From the NCBI GenBank assembly GCA_905234735.1, contig CAJOJA010000004.1:41022-105021 (forward strand): 64,000 bases of DNA. The letters are read 5' to 3'. Shown piece after piece: positions 1-8,375 of this stretch. The notes under the pieces were generated by a model. It made no database searches. It was not told the DNA's origin and saw nothing but the letters and a program-made list of their open reading frames with translations. This DNA comes from an uncultured Bacteroidaceae bacterium. GTDB taxonomy: Bacteria > Bacteroidota > Bacteroidia > Bacteroidales > Bacteroidaceae. Each line of letters starts with the position of its first letter. The first letter of the stretch is position 1. A program made the position numbers and the translations under genes.

Positions 1-2279
1 GTAAACGCGGATGGTTCGGCAACGTGAACGGTGGTTACGGAACACACGACCGCTATACAGGCCGACTGATGGTGAACCGTTTCATCGGCGACCAGAAGTT
101 CTCGTTCTATGGCAACGCCAACAACACCAACGGCAATGGTATGACCGACAATCAGTCAGGCGGTGCCACGATGAACTATATCATAAAAGGTAGTCAGGAT
201 GATGCCAAGAGCCGTAGAGACCCACTGCTGGAGATGAATGGCAGCATTAATACGAATTTCTCGCAGGGCGGCAGTCAGTCGTGGAACAATTCGCAAAGTT
301 TCGAGAACCGCAATGCAGCCTATAGCAACTCGTGGAACCGAAGTTCGAACGACAACAAGGGATTTTCGTTCAACTACCGTATGGAATGGCGCCCCGACTC
401 GATGACAAATGTGATGTTCCGCCCCAATCTGTCGTGGAACAAGTCGAGCAGCAGTTCGCAGAACGAGAGTGCAGCCTTCAATGACGACCCCTATCTATTC
501 AGCGACGACCCGTTGCGCGACTATCGGTTGCTTAGTGATACCATCGGTGTGAATCATCGTGTGGGCGCCAACCATAATGCCTCGCACAATCTGAACGGAA
601 GTGTGTCCTTGCAGGTAAACCGACGGTTGGAGAAACCCGGACGTAACGTAACCCTGAATGCCGATGTGAGCTGGGGAAAGTCGAAGAGCGAAGGACAGAA
701 CTACAGTCAGACCGACTACTACCAGTTGTTGGCTGTCAGTGGTGAAGACTCGGTGTACCACAAGATACAGTACAACGAAGCTCCCTCGAAGAACCGCAAC
801 GTGTCGACACGACTGACCTATATCGAACCCATCGGCAGGCAGCTCTTCCTTCAGATGTCGTACCAGTACAACTACCGGTTCACCGACCGCGACCGCACGG
901 TCAGCAGCATCTTCGACTGGATGAAAGATGCTAATGACGAACTCTACAATCCCTATACCTTATATAATATAGGAATCGACAATTATCGTCAATGGGAATC
1001 TCTGGCAGCGCCCGATACCGCTCAGTGCAACTATACCACCAATGTCTATCAGAATCACGATATACGCCTACAGTTGCGCATGAACCGCACGCTGTACCGA
1101 CTGACCGTCGGGGCCAACCTGCAGCCCCAGGTGAACCGTGTGGATTATACGAAGGGAACGAAACACTACGATGTGCGCCGGGTCGTCTTCAATGCCTCGC
1201 CTACGGTGAACTTCCGCTATATGTTCAGTCGGACGGAAAATCTGGATATCCGATATAACGGCAACACCGGGCAACCCGGCATCACCGATCTGATACCCGA
1301 TACACTCTCGAATGCCGACCCGCTGAACATCCGTCTGGGTAACCCCGAGCTGAAACCATCGTTCACCCACAACGTAACAGCTAATTACAACCGTTCGGTT
1401 ACCGACAAGCAGCGCACATTCTCGGTCAGCGGACAGTTCCGCACCACACAGAACTCCACCACCAATCGCACCGAATACAACGACGTGACGGGCGGGCGCA
1501 TCTCGAAACCCGTGAACATCAACGGCAACTGGAACGCTTCGGCTTCGTTCAACTTCAACACGGCGCTGGGGCCTGAGAAATATTGGCATATCAATACGAG
1601 CACAAACGGTTCGATGACCAATGCTGTCTCGTATGTTTATCAGAGCAAGACGCAGGAGACGGTGAAGAATCGTACGCGAGGCAAGAACATCCGTCAGAGT
1701 CTGCGACTGTCGTATCGTCGCGATTGGGAAACCAAATATAACCTGGAGGTAAGCACCAATGGCAACATCGGGTACAACCACAGCCGTTCGACCAACTCGT
1801 CGGCCTCGAACCTCGACACCTACAACTTCTCGTACGGCGGTTCCCTGAACCTGCAGTTCCCCTGGGGCATGAGTCTGTGGACAGACATCTCGGAACAGAG
1901 CCGTCGCGGATATGCCGACCATTCGATGAATACCAACAAGGTCATCTGGAACGCCAGCATCAGTCAGCGACTGCTGAAGCAGAGGAACCTCACCCTCAGC
2001 GTACGTGCCTACGACCTGCTGCGCCAGCGCGACAATATCAACCGTAGCATCTCGGCTACGGCTCGTACCGATTCGCGTAACGAGGCCGTGAACTCGTACT
2101 TTCTCTTTACTGCTGAATTCCGATTCGGAAAGTTTGGTGGACGCGGACAAGGGAGAATGAGAGAGGGGGGAAATGAGAGAATGAGAGAAGGGGGAAATGA
2201 GAGAATGAGAGAAGGGGGAAATGAGAGAATGAGGGGAGGAGGAAATGAGAGAATGAGACGTGGTGACTTAACGAATTAA
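1..2279 (+). CDS. Outer-membrane beta-barrel protein (TonB-receptor-like, OMP_b-brl_3 type), 5' truncated by the window
   Basis: The reading frame is open from base 3 at the window edge, so the gene starts upstream and the GTG at 24 is not its start. The roughly 758 visible residues are alternating aromatic/polar strands rich in Asn, Ser, Tyr and Arg, the pattern of the barrel half of a Bacteroidetes TonB-dependent-receptor-like protein. A GNPELKPSFTHNVTANYN stretch is typical of that family. The barrel appears to close with the strand ending AEFRFGKF (about 2114-2137). After it comes a low-complexity tail of 8-residue units (RMREGGNE) encoded by a 24-bp tandem repeat, then RRGDLTN and stop. 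Plug and CarboxypepD_reg-like domains would lie upstream and cannot be seen. The class is clear; the substrate is unknown. Confidence 0.8.
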   Translation, partial: KRGWFGNVNGGYGTHDRYTGRLMVNRFIGDQKFSFYGNANNTNGNGMTDNQSGGATMNYIIKGSQDDAKSRRDPLLEMNGSINTNFSQGGSQSWNNSQSFENRNAAYSNSWNRSSNDNKGFSFNYRMEWRPDSMTNVMFRPNLSWNKSSSSSQNESAAFNDDPYLFSDDPLRDYRLLSDTIGVNHRVGANHNASHNLNGSVSLQVNRRLEKPGRNVTLNADVSWGKSKSEGQNYSQTDYYQLLAVSGEDSVYHKIQYNEAPSKNRNVSTRLTYIEPIGRQLFLQMSYQYNYRFTDRDRTVSSIFDWMKDANDELYNPYTLYNIGIDNYRQWESLAAPDTAQCNYTTNVYQNHDIRLQLRMNRTLYRLTVGANLQPQVNRVDYTKGTKHYDVRRVVFNASPTVNFRYMFSRTENLDIRYNGNTGQPGITDLIPDTLSNADPLNIRLGNPELKPSFTHNVTANYNRSVTDKQRTFSVSGQFRTTQNSTTNRTEYNDVTGGRISKPVNINGNWNASASFNFNTALGPEKYWHINTSTNGSMTNAVSYVYQSKTQETVKNRTRGKNIRQSLRLSYRRDWETKYNLEVSTNGNIGYNHSRSTNSSASNLDTYNFSYGGSLNLQFPWGMSLWTDISEQSRRGYADHSMNTNKVIWNASISQRLLKQRNLTLSVRAYDLLRQRDNINRSISATARTDSRNEAVNSYFLFTAEFRFGKFGGRGQGRMREGGNERMREGGNERMREGGNERMRGGGNERMRRGDLTN
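2154..2257 (+). repeat. 24-bp tandem repeat in the 3' end of the barrel gene
   Basis: Copies of a 24-bp unit beginning AGAATGAGAG start at 2154, 2178, 2202 and 2226, with a partial copy from 2250. The first copy has one substitution and the fourth is more diverged. Each unit encodes eight residues (RMREGGNE). Because the period is a multiple of three, copy-number change would keep the frame. The repeat lies just after the predicted last beta strand. Confidence 0.9.
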
Positions 2280-2324
2280 TTGTCAAAAAAACTTAATTAT
2301 ACCTGATGTTTGCTTAAAAAAGAC

Positions 2325-2332
2325 TATCTTTG
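2325..2332 (+). promoter_or_regulatory. Bacteroidetes -7 box upstream of the DUF2147-like gene
   Basis: TATCTTTG matches the Bacteroidetes -7 consensus TAnnTTTG and lies 32 bp before the ATG at 2365. The nearest TTTG (2309-2312) is only 12 bp upstream, too close for a normal -33 element, so the call rests on the -7 box. Confidence 0.5.
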
Positions 2333-2364
2333 TAGTCGCAGACAAGTTTAATGTAGTTTTGATT

Positions 2365-2805
2365 ATGAAAAAGTTTCTTTTGATGCTGGTGTGCGGCCTG
2401 ATGGCAGCAACCAGTCTGTCGGCACAGGTGAAGGCCGACGATATCCTGGGTACATACAAGGTGGTGCAGGGTGGCGATAACTCGAAGGTGGTGTTCCGTA
2501 AGAATGGCAACGGCTATACTTGCCAGGTAACATGGTTGGAGAACATGAAGGAGAAGGACGGTACACCCCGTGTGGACAAGCGCAACCCCGACAAGTCGAA
2601 GCGCAAAACCCCCTCGGACCGGATTGTGCTCATAGACAAAATAACCTTTGACGCGGACAAGCAAGAGTGGAACGACGGACAAATCTACGACCCCACACGT
2701 GGCAAGTTCTTCAAGGTGCGTGTGTCGTTCAAGGATGCCAAGACGCTGAAGGTGCGTGGTTCGTGGGGACCCATCAGCGAGACCGTCTATTGGACGAAAC
2801 TGTAA
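2365..2805 (+). CDS. DUF2147-like exported protein
   Basis: 146 residues. I chose the ATG at 2365, because the frame extends upstream only to a TTG at 2359 and the ATG starts a clean signal peptide (MKKFLLMLVCGLMAATSLSA, then QVKADD). The mature part begins DDILGTYKV and contains conserved W, G and YDP positions (EWNDGQIYDPTRGKFFKV, LKVRGSWGP) characteristic of DUF2147 proteins, which are small lipocalin-like or beta-rich exported domains. The function of the family is not established. It has its own -7 box and runs convergently toward the phosphopantetheinyl transferase. Confidence 0.8.
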   Translation: MKKFLLMLVCGLMAATSLSAQVKADDILGTYKVVQGGDNSKVVFRKNGNGYTCQVTWLENMKEKDGTPRVDKRNPDKSKRKTPSDRIVLIDKITFDADKQEWNDGQIYDPTRGKFFKVRVSFKDAKTLKVRGSWGPISETVYWTKL

Positions 2806-2847
2806 GGCGTTACGGACAGGCTCGTAGAGAGTCCGTCTGACGATACG

Positions 2848-3504
2848 TTATTTGTTGGGTGATGTGGCGATGCTCATCACCCAATTTTCTGTTTCGCGGG
2901 TTTCCAGATGGTAGGGACAATTAAGGAGTACGTCTTTCATGGTGTCTCGGATGCCCGTACCGATGAGTTTCAGTACAGCCTCCTTCCGTGTCCACAGACG
3001 CAGAAAGGTCAAGCCCCTCTCCAGGGTTCCCCCGTGAGGAGGAGGGCTTGCTATCTCCTGCTGTTCCTCCTCGCTCATGGAGTAGCGGATAAGGTTGTCG
3101 GAGACTTTCCTGCCTACACTTTCGATGTCGATGCCGCAGGGCCGTTCGTCGATGATGCAGGCTACAGCCTCGCGGCAATGACTCAAGGAGAAGTAGGGTG
3201 CAACCTCATTTTCAACTTTTCGCTCGGCACTTGTGACGCTTGACTCGTTCAAGATTTTTTCATTTTTAATTTTAATGTAGGGTTTTCCGTGTTCGTTATA
3301 CACGAACGTTGGCGGTTCCGTGATGGCATACTCCTGGCGTAGGCCCTGGCAGAGCAGACGGTAGGCCAGTAGCGACTGGCGGCGGCCCGTGTCGTGTTTG
3401 ATGGCCTGTACTTTCTCGCGTCGCCACCGTGGTAGTTCTTCTGTCCACAGGGCTATCTGCTCGGGCGTGTATTCCTGTATTTTATCGTCGATAAGCACCT
3501 TCAT
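2848..3504 (-). CDS. 4'-phosphopantetheinyl transferase superfamily protein
   Basis: 218 residues from the ATG at 3504; a TTG five codons upstream is less likely. The enzyme family moves 4'-phosphopantetheine from CoA to a serine on acyl or peptidyl carrier proteins. Visible motifs are NEHGKPY, PYFSLSHC, the Mg-binding CGIDIE, and FLRLWTRKEAVLKLIGTGI. Two stretches are longer than usual. About 26 residues separate GKPYI from PYFSLSHC (low-complexity IKNEKILNESS...RKVENEVA). A second stretch (ASPPPHGGTLERGL) sits just before FLRLWTRKEA, where a G+C-rich repeat is read through. The catalytic motifs are intact, so activity is plausible. The carrier-protein partner is not in the window. Confidence 0.85.
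   Translation of the reverse strand: MKVLIDDKIQEYTPEQIALWTEELPRWRREKVQAIKHDTGRRQSLLAYRLLCQGLRQEYAITEPPTFVYNEHGKPYIKIKNEKILNESSVTSAERKVENEVAPYFSLSHCREAVACIIDERPCGIDIESVGRKVSDNLIRYSMSEEEQQEIASPPPHGGTLERGLTFLRLWTRKEAVLKLIGTGIRDTMKDVLLNCPYHLETRETENWVMSIATSPNK
3011..3049. repeat. G+C-rich palindromic repeat inside the phosphopantetheinyl transferase gene
   Basis: The segment begins AAGCCCCTCTCC and ends GGAGGGCTT, so its ends are inverted copies. Its ends match the element found twice between groES and groEL, and it resembles the one inside the dehydrogenase gene at 38291-38333. Here it is translated as part of ASPPPHGGTLERGL. Confidence 0.6.
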
Positions 3505-3508
3505 GATA

Positions 3509-3516
3509 CAAAAGTA
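3509..3516 (-). promoter_or_regulatory. -7 box immediately before the phosphopantetheinyl transferase start
   Basis: On the minus strand TACTTTTG matches TAnnTTTG, with only four bases between it and the ATG at 3504. Transcription would start at or just before the start codon, giving a leaderless or nearly leaderless message. No clear -33 element was identified. Confidence 0.45.
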
Positions 3517-3532
3517 CAAATAATTTTTAATT

Positions 3533-3567
3533 TTTGATTTTTAATATTTAATTTATTTGTATCTTTG
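3533..3567 (+). promoter_or_regulatory. Promoter of the AGE-type epimerase gene
   Basis: TATCTTTG at 3560-3567 is a good -7 box. TTTG at 3533-3536 is a possible -33 element, with 23 bp between them, slightly longer than usual. The ATG follows 45 bp after the -7 box. Confidence 0.55.
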
Positions 3568-3612
3568 TGCCATAAACCTTAAAACCTAATAACATTAAAA
3601 CCAAATAGCCTT

Positions 3613-4815
3613 ATGAATGTCGATTTCAAAGCGCTGGCAGCGCAGTATAAGAGTGAATTGTTGGATAAGGTGATGCCCTTCTGGATGACCAAGAGCATCG
3701 ACCACGAGTTTGGTGGCTATTTCACCTGCATCGAACGCGACGGTGAGGTGTACGACACCGATAAGTTTATTTGGCTCCAGGGCCGCGAGGTGTGGATGCT
3801 CTCCACCCTCTATAATAAGCTGAGCGAGAAAGACGGAGTGAGCGCAGAGACTCGTAAGCAGTGGCTGGATGCGGCCATACAGGGTGCTGAGTTCCTGAAG
3901 AAATACGGTCACGACGGCAACCTGAACTGGTACTTCTCGCTGGATCGCGAAGGACATCCGTTGGTGGAGCCTTACAACATCTTCTCCTACACCTTTGCTG
4001 TGATAGCCTTCGGTCAGTTGTACAAGGCTACGGGCAATCCCGAATATGCCGACATAGCAAAGAAGACGTTCGACATCGTGCTCGCACGTCGCAATAACCC
4101 GAAGGATCGTTGGAGCAAGGCCGCTCCTGGGGCACGTGCCATGAAGGACTTCGCTCTGCCTATGATTCTGTGCAACGTAGCGCTGGAGATTGAGGACCTT
4201 TTGGAGCCTGCCTTCCTGCAGGAGACCATCGACATCTGCCTGCACGAGGTGCTGGATGTGTTCTATCGTCCCGAGTTGGACATGATTGTGGAGAACGTCT
4301 CGAAGGACGGTGAGCTGGTCGACTGTCACGAAGGCCGACTGCAGAATCCCGGTCATGCCATCGAGGCCATGTGGTTCATCATGGATCTGGGTCGTCGCTT
4401 GGGTCGTCAGGACCTCATCGACAAGGCAGTACATATTGCGCTGCGCGAAGTCGAGTACGGATGGGACAAGCAGTACGGTGGCATCTTCTACTTCATGGAT
4501 CGTCTGGGTCGTCCCCTGCAGCAGTTGGAGTGGGATCAGAAGCTCTGGTGGGTACACATCGAGACGCTTATCACCATGATTAAGGGCTACGAACTGACAG
4601 GCAACGAGCAGTGTCTAGAATGGTTCATGCGTGTTCACGACTATGCATGGAATCACTTCCGCGACAGCGAATATCCAGAATGGTTCGGCTACCTGAACCG
4701 TCGTGGCGAGGTGCTGCTCACCTTGAAGGGCGGCAAGTGGAAGGGCTGCTTCCATGTTCCCCGCGGCCTCTTCCAGGTATGGCAGACGCTGGAGCGGATA
4801 ATAGAGAATAAGTAA
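3613..4815 (+). CDS. N-acylglucosamine 2-epimerase (AGE family), sialic acid catabolism
   Basis: 400 residues, normal for the renin-binding-protein/AGE family, an (alpha/alpha)6 barrel that interconverts ManNAc and GlcNAc. Family signatures in order: DHEFGGYFTCIERDG, IWLQGREVWMLSTLYN, the central CHEGRLQNPGHAIEAMW, QLEWDQKLWWVHIETL and KGCFHVPRGLFQVWQTLE. The conserved Arg and His residues of the active-site cavity are present. There is no signal peptide, so it is cytoplasmic. It faces a minus-strand operon with N-acetylneuraminate lyase, so it is best read as the step that turns lyase-derived ManNAc into GlcNAc. AGE members also include cellobiose epimerases, but the context favours ManNAc. 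Confidence 0.9.
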   Translation: MNVDFKALAAQYKSELLDKVMPFWMTKSIDHEFGGYFTCIERDGEVYDTDKFIWLQGREVWMLSTLYNKLSEKDGVSAETRKQWLDAAIQGAEFLKKYGHDGNLNWYFSLDREGHPLVEPYNIFSYTFAVIAFGQLYKATGNPEYADIAKKTFDIVLARRNNPKDRWSKAAPGARAMKDFALPMILCNVALEIEDLLEPAFLQETIDICLHEVLDVFYRPELDMIVENVSKDGELVDCHEGRLQNPGHAIEAMWFIMDLGRRLGRQDLIDKAVHIALREVEYGWDKQYGGIFYFMDRLGRPLQQLEWDQKLWWVHIETLITMIKGYELTGNEQCLEWFMRVHDYAWNHFRDSEYPEWFGYLNRRGEVLLTLKGGKWKGCFHVPRGLFQVWQTLERIIENK

Positions 4816-4830
4816 TTGAAAGAATGAGAA

Positions 4831-4867
4831 AACAAAAGGCTACGTCAGTGCGACGCAGCCTTTTGTT
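4831..4867. terminator. Bidirectional terminator between the epimerase and the transporter genes
   Basis: A 16-bp stem with one mismatch (left arm 4831-4846, right arm 4852-4867) and a 5-nt loop. The A-run on one side and T-run on the other let it work for both convergent genes. Confidence 0.85.
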
Positions 4868-4884
4868 TGTTGGATACTTGTTGC

Positions 4885-7410
4885 TTATACCTTTTTAGCT
4901 GGTACCTTGCTGCCCAGTGACAGAAGCCAGCCCACGACAACACTGACGAGCATTGACACGAAGCCGAACAACAGGAAGTTGGCCTGTGTGAAGAAGTTCA
5001 TGTACATTACCGTAGCCGTGCCACAGATGAAACCCGTGATGGCAGCACGCGAACCGATGCGTGGGAAGAAGATACCCATGAGGAACAGACCGCCGATGGC
5101 TCCGCTGAGCAGACCGAGGATGGTGTTGAAGTAGTCGAGCAGTGACTGGATGTCCACCGTAGCCATGAGCCAGGCGATGGCCATACCCAGCATGCCTGCA
5201 ATGATGCCGGCGATACGGGCCGTCTTGACTGAAACAGCTTTGCCGTCACCCTTTATCTTGCTCCATAGGTCAACGGTGAAGGCCGTCGATACGGAGTTGA
5301 TGTTAGAGGCGATGGTGCTCATCGTGGCTGCGAAGATGGCGGCAATCAACAGTCCTGCCACGCCCTGTGGCATCTGGCTCATCATGAAGAAGGGGAAGAT
5401 GGCATCGCCCTTGGCCATTGTGAAGTCGAGTTCCGCGGGGTGGGTCTTGAAGAAGGTGTACAGACCCGTGCCGATGGTGAAGAAGGCGATGGTTACGATG
5501 ACGGACATGATACCGTTGGTTAGGATGCCTCGTGCGGCACTCTTTTCGTCGCTGGTGGTGAGGTAGCGTTGGATGACGGTTTGGTCCGAGGTATAGGATA
5601 TGAGGTTGTTGGCCAGTCCACCCAGGATGACTACCCACCACGTGGCATTCACGTAGTCGAACGGATGCTCGGCATCGAAGAGGAACACGCGCAGTTTGTC
5701 GTTGTCCGTTGCTATCTGCCAGAAGTCGGAAGCACCGTTCTCACCCGTATTCATAATAAGGTAAATGGCTGCGAAGATGGCACCGCCCACGAGTATGATA
5801 CCCTGGATTACGTCGCCCCACACTACGGCTTCCACGCCGCCCATGGTGCAATACACGATGGTGATGAGGGCCATGAGGGCGATGCAGATGTAGATGTCGA
5901 TGCCCGTTACGGCTGTCATGGCCAACGAAGGCAGGAACAATACAAGGGCAGTACGCGCTACCATGAACACGATGAACAGCACGGAGGCCATGGTGCGTGT
6001 GGCCGCATTGAAGCGAACCTCGAGGTACTCATAGGCCGTGGTGACGTTGAGTCGGCGGAAGAAGGGCAGATAGTACTTGATGACGGGGAACGACACGATC
6101 AGGATGCATATCTGCATGGGATAGTAGGTCCAGTCGGTGGCGTAGGCCTTGGCCGGAATGGCCATATAAGTGATGGCCGACAGCATAGTAGCGAAGATAC
6201 TGATGCCTGCTGCCCACCAGGGGATGCGGCCACCGCCCTTGAAGAAGTCTTCGGTGGAGTTGGAGGCACGGCGCATGAAGTACACACCCAGTCCCAGCAT
6301 GGACACCAGGTAGATGATGAGCACCAGCCAGTTGAGCCAGCCGAAGCTGACCTCGTGGGTGAACTGCACCTTCATGACCTCCGTAGCGCGAATGCCAGGT
6401 TTGCTCTCACCGTCGGCCAGGATGTAGCTGCCGTCCTTCTCTATCAGTCCGGCACCGGCACGTGCCAAGAGCGAGTTGCCGGGTATGGCGTACCACGAAT
6501 CGGTAATGGTGTGATAGACCAGAATGTCAGGGTTGAACTGATACCACGGAGCGGGATGCGTGAGATAGTCGGCACCATACTCACCGCGAACTGCTTTCTC
6601 GAAGATGGTTTTGTTGACACCGCCGAAGAACAGGACGTGGCTGTAGCCCGACTTGACGGCCGTCATGCCCACGGTGGCCTGACTATTGGAACGGCTGGTC
6701 CACAGCATGGTCTTCAGGTTCAGTACCTGTACGTCGTCAGCCACTTTTCCTGTTTCGGGGTCATAGCCGCCGAAGACATAGAGACCCATGTCCAGTCCGT
6801 TGCTCTGTACCACAGCACAAGGTTGCAAGCGTGCCTGTCCGGGCAGAGTGGCAATGGGTTCCCATTCGGCAGCCGATTGTACGTTGATGTGATAGACGGA
6901 CATTTGCGGCTTTCCATTGGTTTGGCCACCTACGAGGTATATGTCCTTGCCGTCAGTGGCTGCTGTTGCATTGTCGATGCCAACGGGCAGTGAGGGCAGG
7001 TTCTTCAGCCCGTCGTTCGTCAGCCGATACACGTTGGACAGACTTTGATTGCCGTCCGTGCCGCCGATGCAGACGATACCTTTATCCGGAAGGGTCACAC
7101 TGGCACCATAGGCTGTGGGGTGGGGCAGACTGTACTGCTGTTTATACCACTGGCTCTTGCCCAAATACCACACGCTGTCGTAGAACTTCTTCTGTCCGCC
7201 TTCGGCAGCGGGTGTGTCGGGGAAATTGCAACCACCGGCGATGGTGAGCGTCCCGTTAATCTGTCCGGAGAAGGCTGCCGCCACACCCTGTCCGCCAGAT
7301 GTGGCGTGAGGAGGCAGGGCTTCAATGCTGAGTTTCTCCTGAGCTACTGCTGTCAGCGGCAACAGTAGCATCAGGAAAAGAAATGCTTTAATTTTGTTCA
7401 TGCTTTTCAT
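4885..7410 (-). CDS. Kelch-repeat (NanM-like mutarotase)/sodium:solute symporter fusion, probable sialic acid transporter
   Basis: 841 residues. A signal peptide (LFLMLLLPLTAVAQ) is followed by a Kelch-type beta-propeller at about residues 25-345, with repeated GG motifs such as YGASVTLPDKGIVCIGGTDG, IYLVGGQTNGK and LYVFGGYDPETG. From about residue 355 to the end is a sodium:solute symporter core with about 13 membrane spans (FKGGGRIPWWAAGISIFATMLSAITYMAIPAKAYA is a family signature). The Kelch part resembles N-acetylneuraminate mutarotase NanM; the symporter would import the sugar with Na+. It lies 32 bp after the lyase gene in the same direction. Having the mutarotase outside and the carrier in the membrane suggests conversion of released alpha-sialic acid just before uptake; this is inference. 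An alternative start is the ATG at 7401. Confidence 0.88.
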   Translation of the reverse strand: MKSMNKIKAFLFLMLLLPLTAVAQEKLSIEALPPHATSGGQGVAAAFSGQINGTLTIAGGCNFPDTPAAEGGQKKFYDSVWYLGKSQWYKQQYSLPHPTAYGASVTLPDKGIVCIGGTDGNQSLSNVYRLTNDGLKNLPSLPVGIDNATAATDGKDIYLVGGQTNGKPQMSVYHINVQSAAEWEPIATLPGQARLQPCAVVQSNGLDMGLYVFGGYDPETGKVADDVQVLNLKTMLWTSRSNSQATVGMTAVKSGYSHVLFFGGVNKTIFEKAVRGEYGADYLTHPAPWYQFNPDILVYHTITDSWYAIPGNSLLARAGAGLIEKDGSYILADGESKPGIRATEVMKVQFTHEVSFGWLNWLVLIIYLVSMLGLGVYFMRRASNSTEDFFKGGGRIPWWAAGISIFATMLSAITYMAIPAKAYATDWTYYPMQICILIVSFPVIKYYLPFFRRLNVTTAYEYLEVRFNAATRTMASVLFIVFMVARTALVLFLPSLAMTAVTGIDIYICIALMALITIVYCTMGGVEAVVWGDVIQGIILVGGAIFAAIYLIMNTGENGASDFWQIATDNDKLRVFLFDAEHPFDYVNATWWVVILGGLANNLISYTSDQTVIQRYLTTSDEKSAARGILTNGIMSVIVTIAFFTIGTGLYTFFKTHPAELDFTMAKGDAIFPFFMMSQMPQGVAGLLIAAIFAATMSTIASNINSVSTAFTVDLWSKIKGDGKAVSVKTARIAGIIAGMLGMAIAWLMATVDIQSLLDYFNTILGLLSGAIGGLFLMGIFFPRIGSRAAITGFICGTATVMYMNFFTQANFLLFGFVSMLVSVVVGWLLSLGSKVPAKKV

Positions 7411-7442
7411 AGGCCTTATAGGTCTTATAAGTCTTATGGGTC

Positions 7443-8369
7443 TTATAGCTTATTGCAATTGTTCCAGAAATCGATGGCGTCGAGTTCGGCCTTCAGGCGC
7501 TTCTCTTCCTCGTCGGTCATGTTCTGGAATGGGGTGCGGTTGGGGCCGAGGTCCAGACCCATGAGTTTCATGATGCGCTTGCCGCCCACGATGTTGCCTC
7601 GGAAGTGGCAGATGACGTTGATGACCTCCTGGGCATAGTTCTGCAGTTCGCGGGCCTTTTCCAGGTCACCCTTCTTCCAGGCCTCGATGATGCCTACCAG
7701 ACCGCGTCCGTTGTAGTTCGTGGTGCCACCGATGCCACCGCGTGCGCCACCCATGGCCAGCGAGGGCAGAATGGTCTCGTCCTGTCCGTGCAGCATGTCG
7801 AACTTGCCGTCGGCATACAGTCGGCACTGGTTGTATTCGTAGATGCTCTCAAAGGTGTACTTGATGCCAGCGAAGTTGGGAATGCGGCCGTCCACGGCCT
7901 TCAGCAGTTCCACCATGGGCAGGAATGCCCCGTTGAAGGCGGGAATGTGGTAGTAGTAGAAGGGCAGGTCGGGAGCACCGCAGGCAATCTCCTCGCAGTA
8001 CTTCACCAGTTCCTCGATGCGGCCTACCTTGGGGAATGGGGGAGCCATGGCACCGATGCCCCAGGCACCAATCTTCTGTGCATGTTCGGCCAGCCGGCGA
8101 CTCTCGCGTACGCAGCAACTACCTACATGCACGATGACCTTGAAACCTTCGGGAGCCGCAGCCATCCAGGCTTCGGCTATCTGCATACGCTCCTCGCTCG
8201 TCAGCATGTAGCCTTCGCCACTGGAGCCGTTGATGAACACGCCCTGCAGTCCGTTCTTGGCCAGCATCTGGGCATAGGCGGGGATGGGGGCAAGGTTTAC
8301 ATCACCATTCTCCTTGAAGGGAGTGAACGGGGCATCGATGAGCCCTACGATTTTCTCAAACTGTTTCAT
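7443..8369 (-). CDS. nanA: N-acetylneuraminate lyase
   Basis: 308 residues, typical of the DapA/NAL class I aldolase family. The enzyme splits N-acetylneuraminate into ManNAc and pyruvate in the cytoplasm. Visible features are the carboxylate-binding GSSGEGYMLTSEER loop, the catalytic tyrosine in FYYYHIP, the Schiff-base lysine in FAGIKYTFESIYEYNQC and the GGIGGTTNYNGR segment. It lies 6 bp after an unknown membrane-protein gene and 32 bp before the Kelch/symporter gene, so the three are probably one transcript. With the convergent epimerase this makes a coherent uptake and degradation set. The later enzymes (GlcNAc kinase, deacetylase, deaminase) are not in the window. Confidence 0.93.
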   Translation of the reverse strand: MKQFEKIVGLIDAPFTPFKENGDVNLAPIPAYAQMLAKNGLQGVFINGSSGEGYMLTSEERMQIAEAWMAAAPEGFKVIVHVGSCCVRESRRLAEHAQKIGAWGIGAMAPPFPKVGRIEELVKYCEEIACGAPDLPFYYYHIPAFNGAFLPMVELLKAVDGRIPNFAGIKYTFESIYEYNQCRLYADGKFDMLHGQDETILPSLAMGGARGGIGGTTNYNGRGLVGIIEAWKKGDLEKARELQNYAQEVINVICHFRGNIVGGKRIMKLMGLDLGPNRTPFQNMTDEEEKRLKAELDAIDFWNNCNKL

Positions 8370-8375
8370 AACGTA

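Noticed and set aside
1068..2150. 360-codon minus-strand frame opposite the barrel gene
   Set aside because: Antisense shadow; the plus strand gives a coherent beta-barrel sequence.
2806..2847. Hairpin ACGGAC/GTCCGT between convergent genes
   Set aside because: Only a six-base stem with a long loop and no T-run, too weak to call a terminator.
5569..6993. 474-codon open frame opposite the Kelch/symporter gene
   Set aside because: Antisense shadow rich in His, Gly and Val with no motif; the minus-strand gene is certain.
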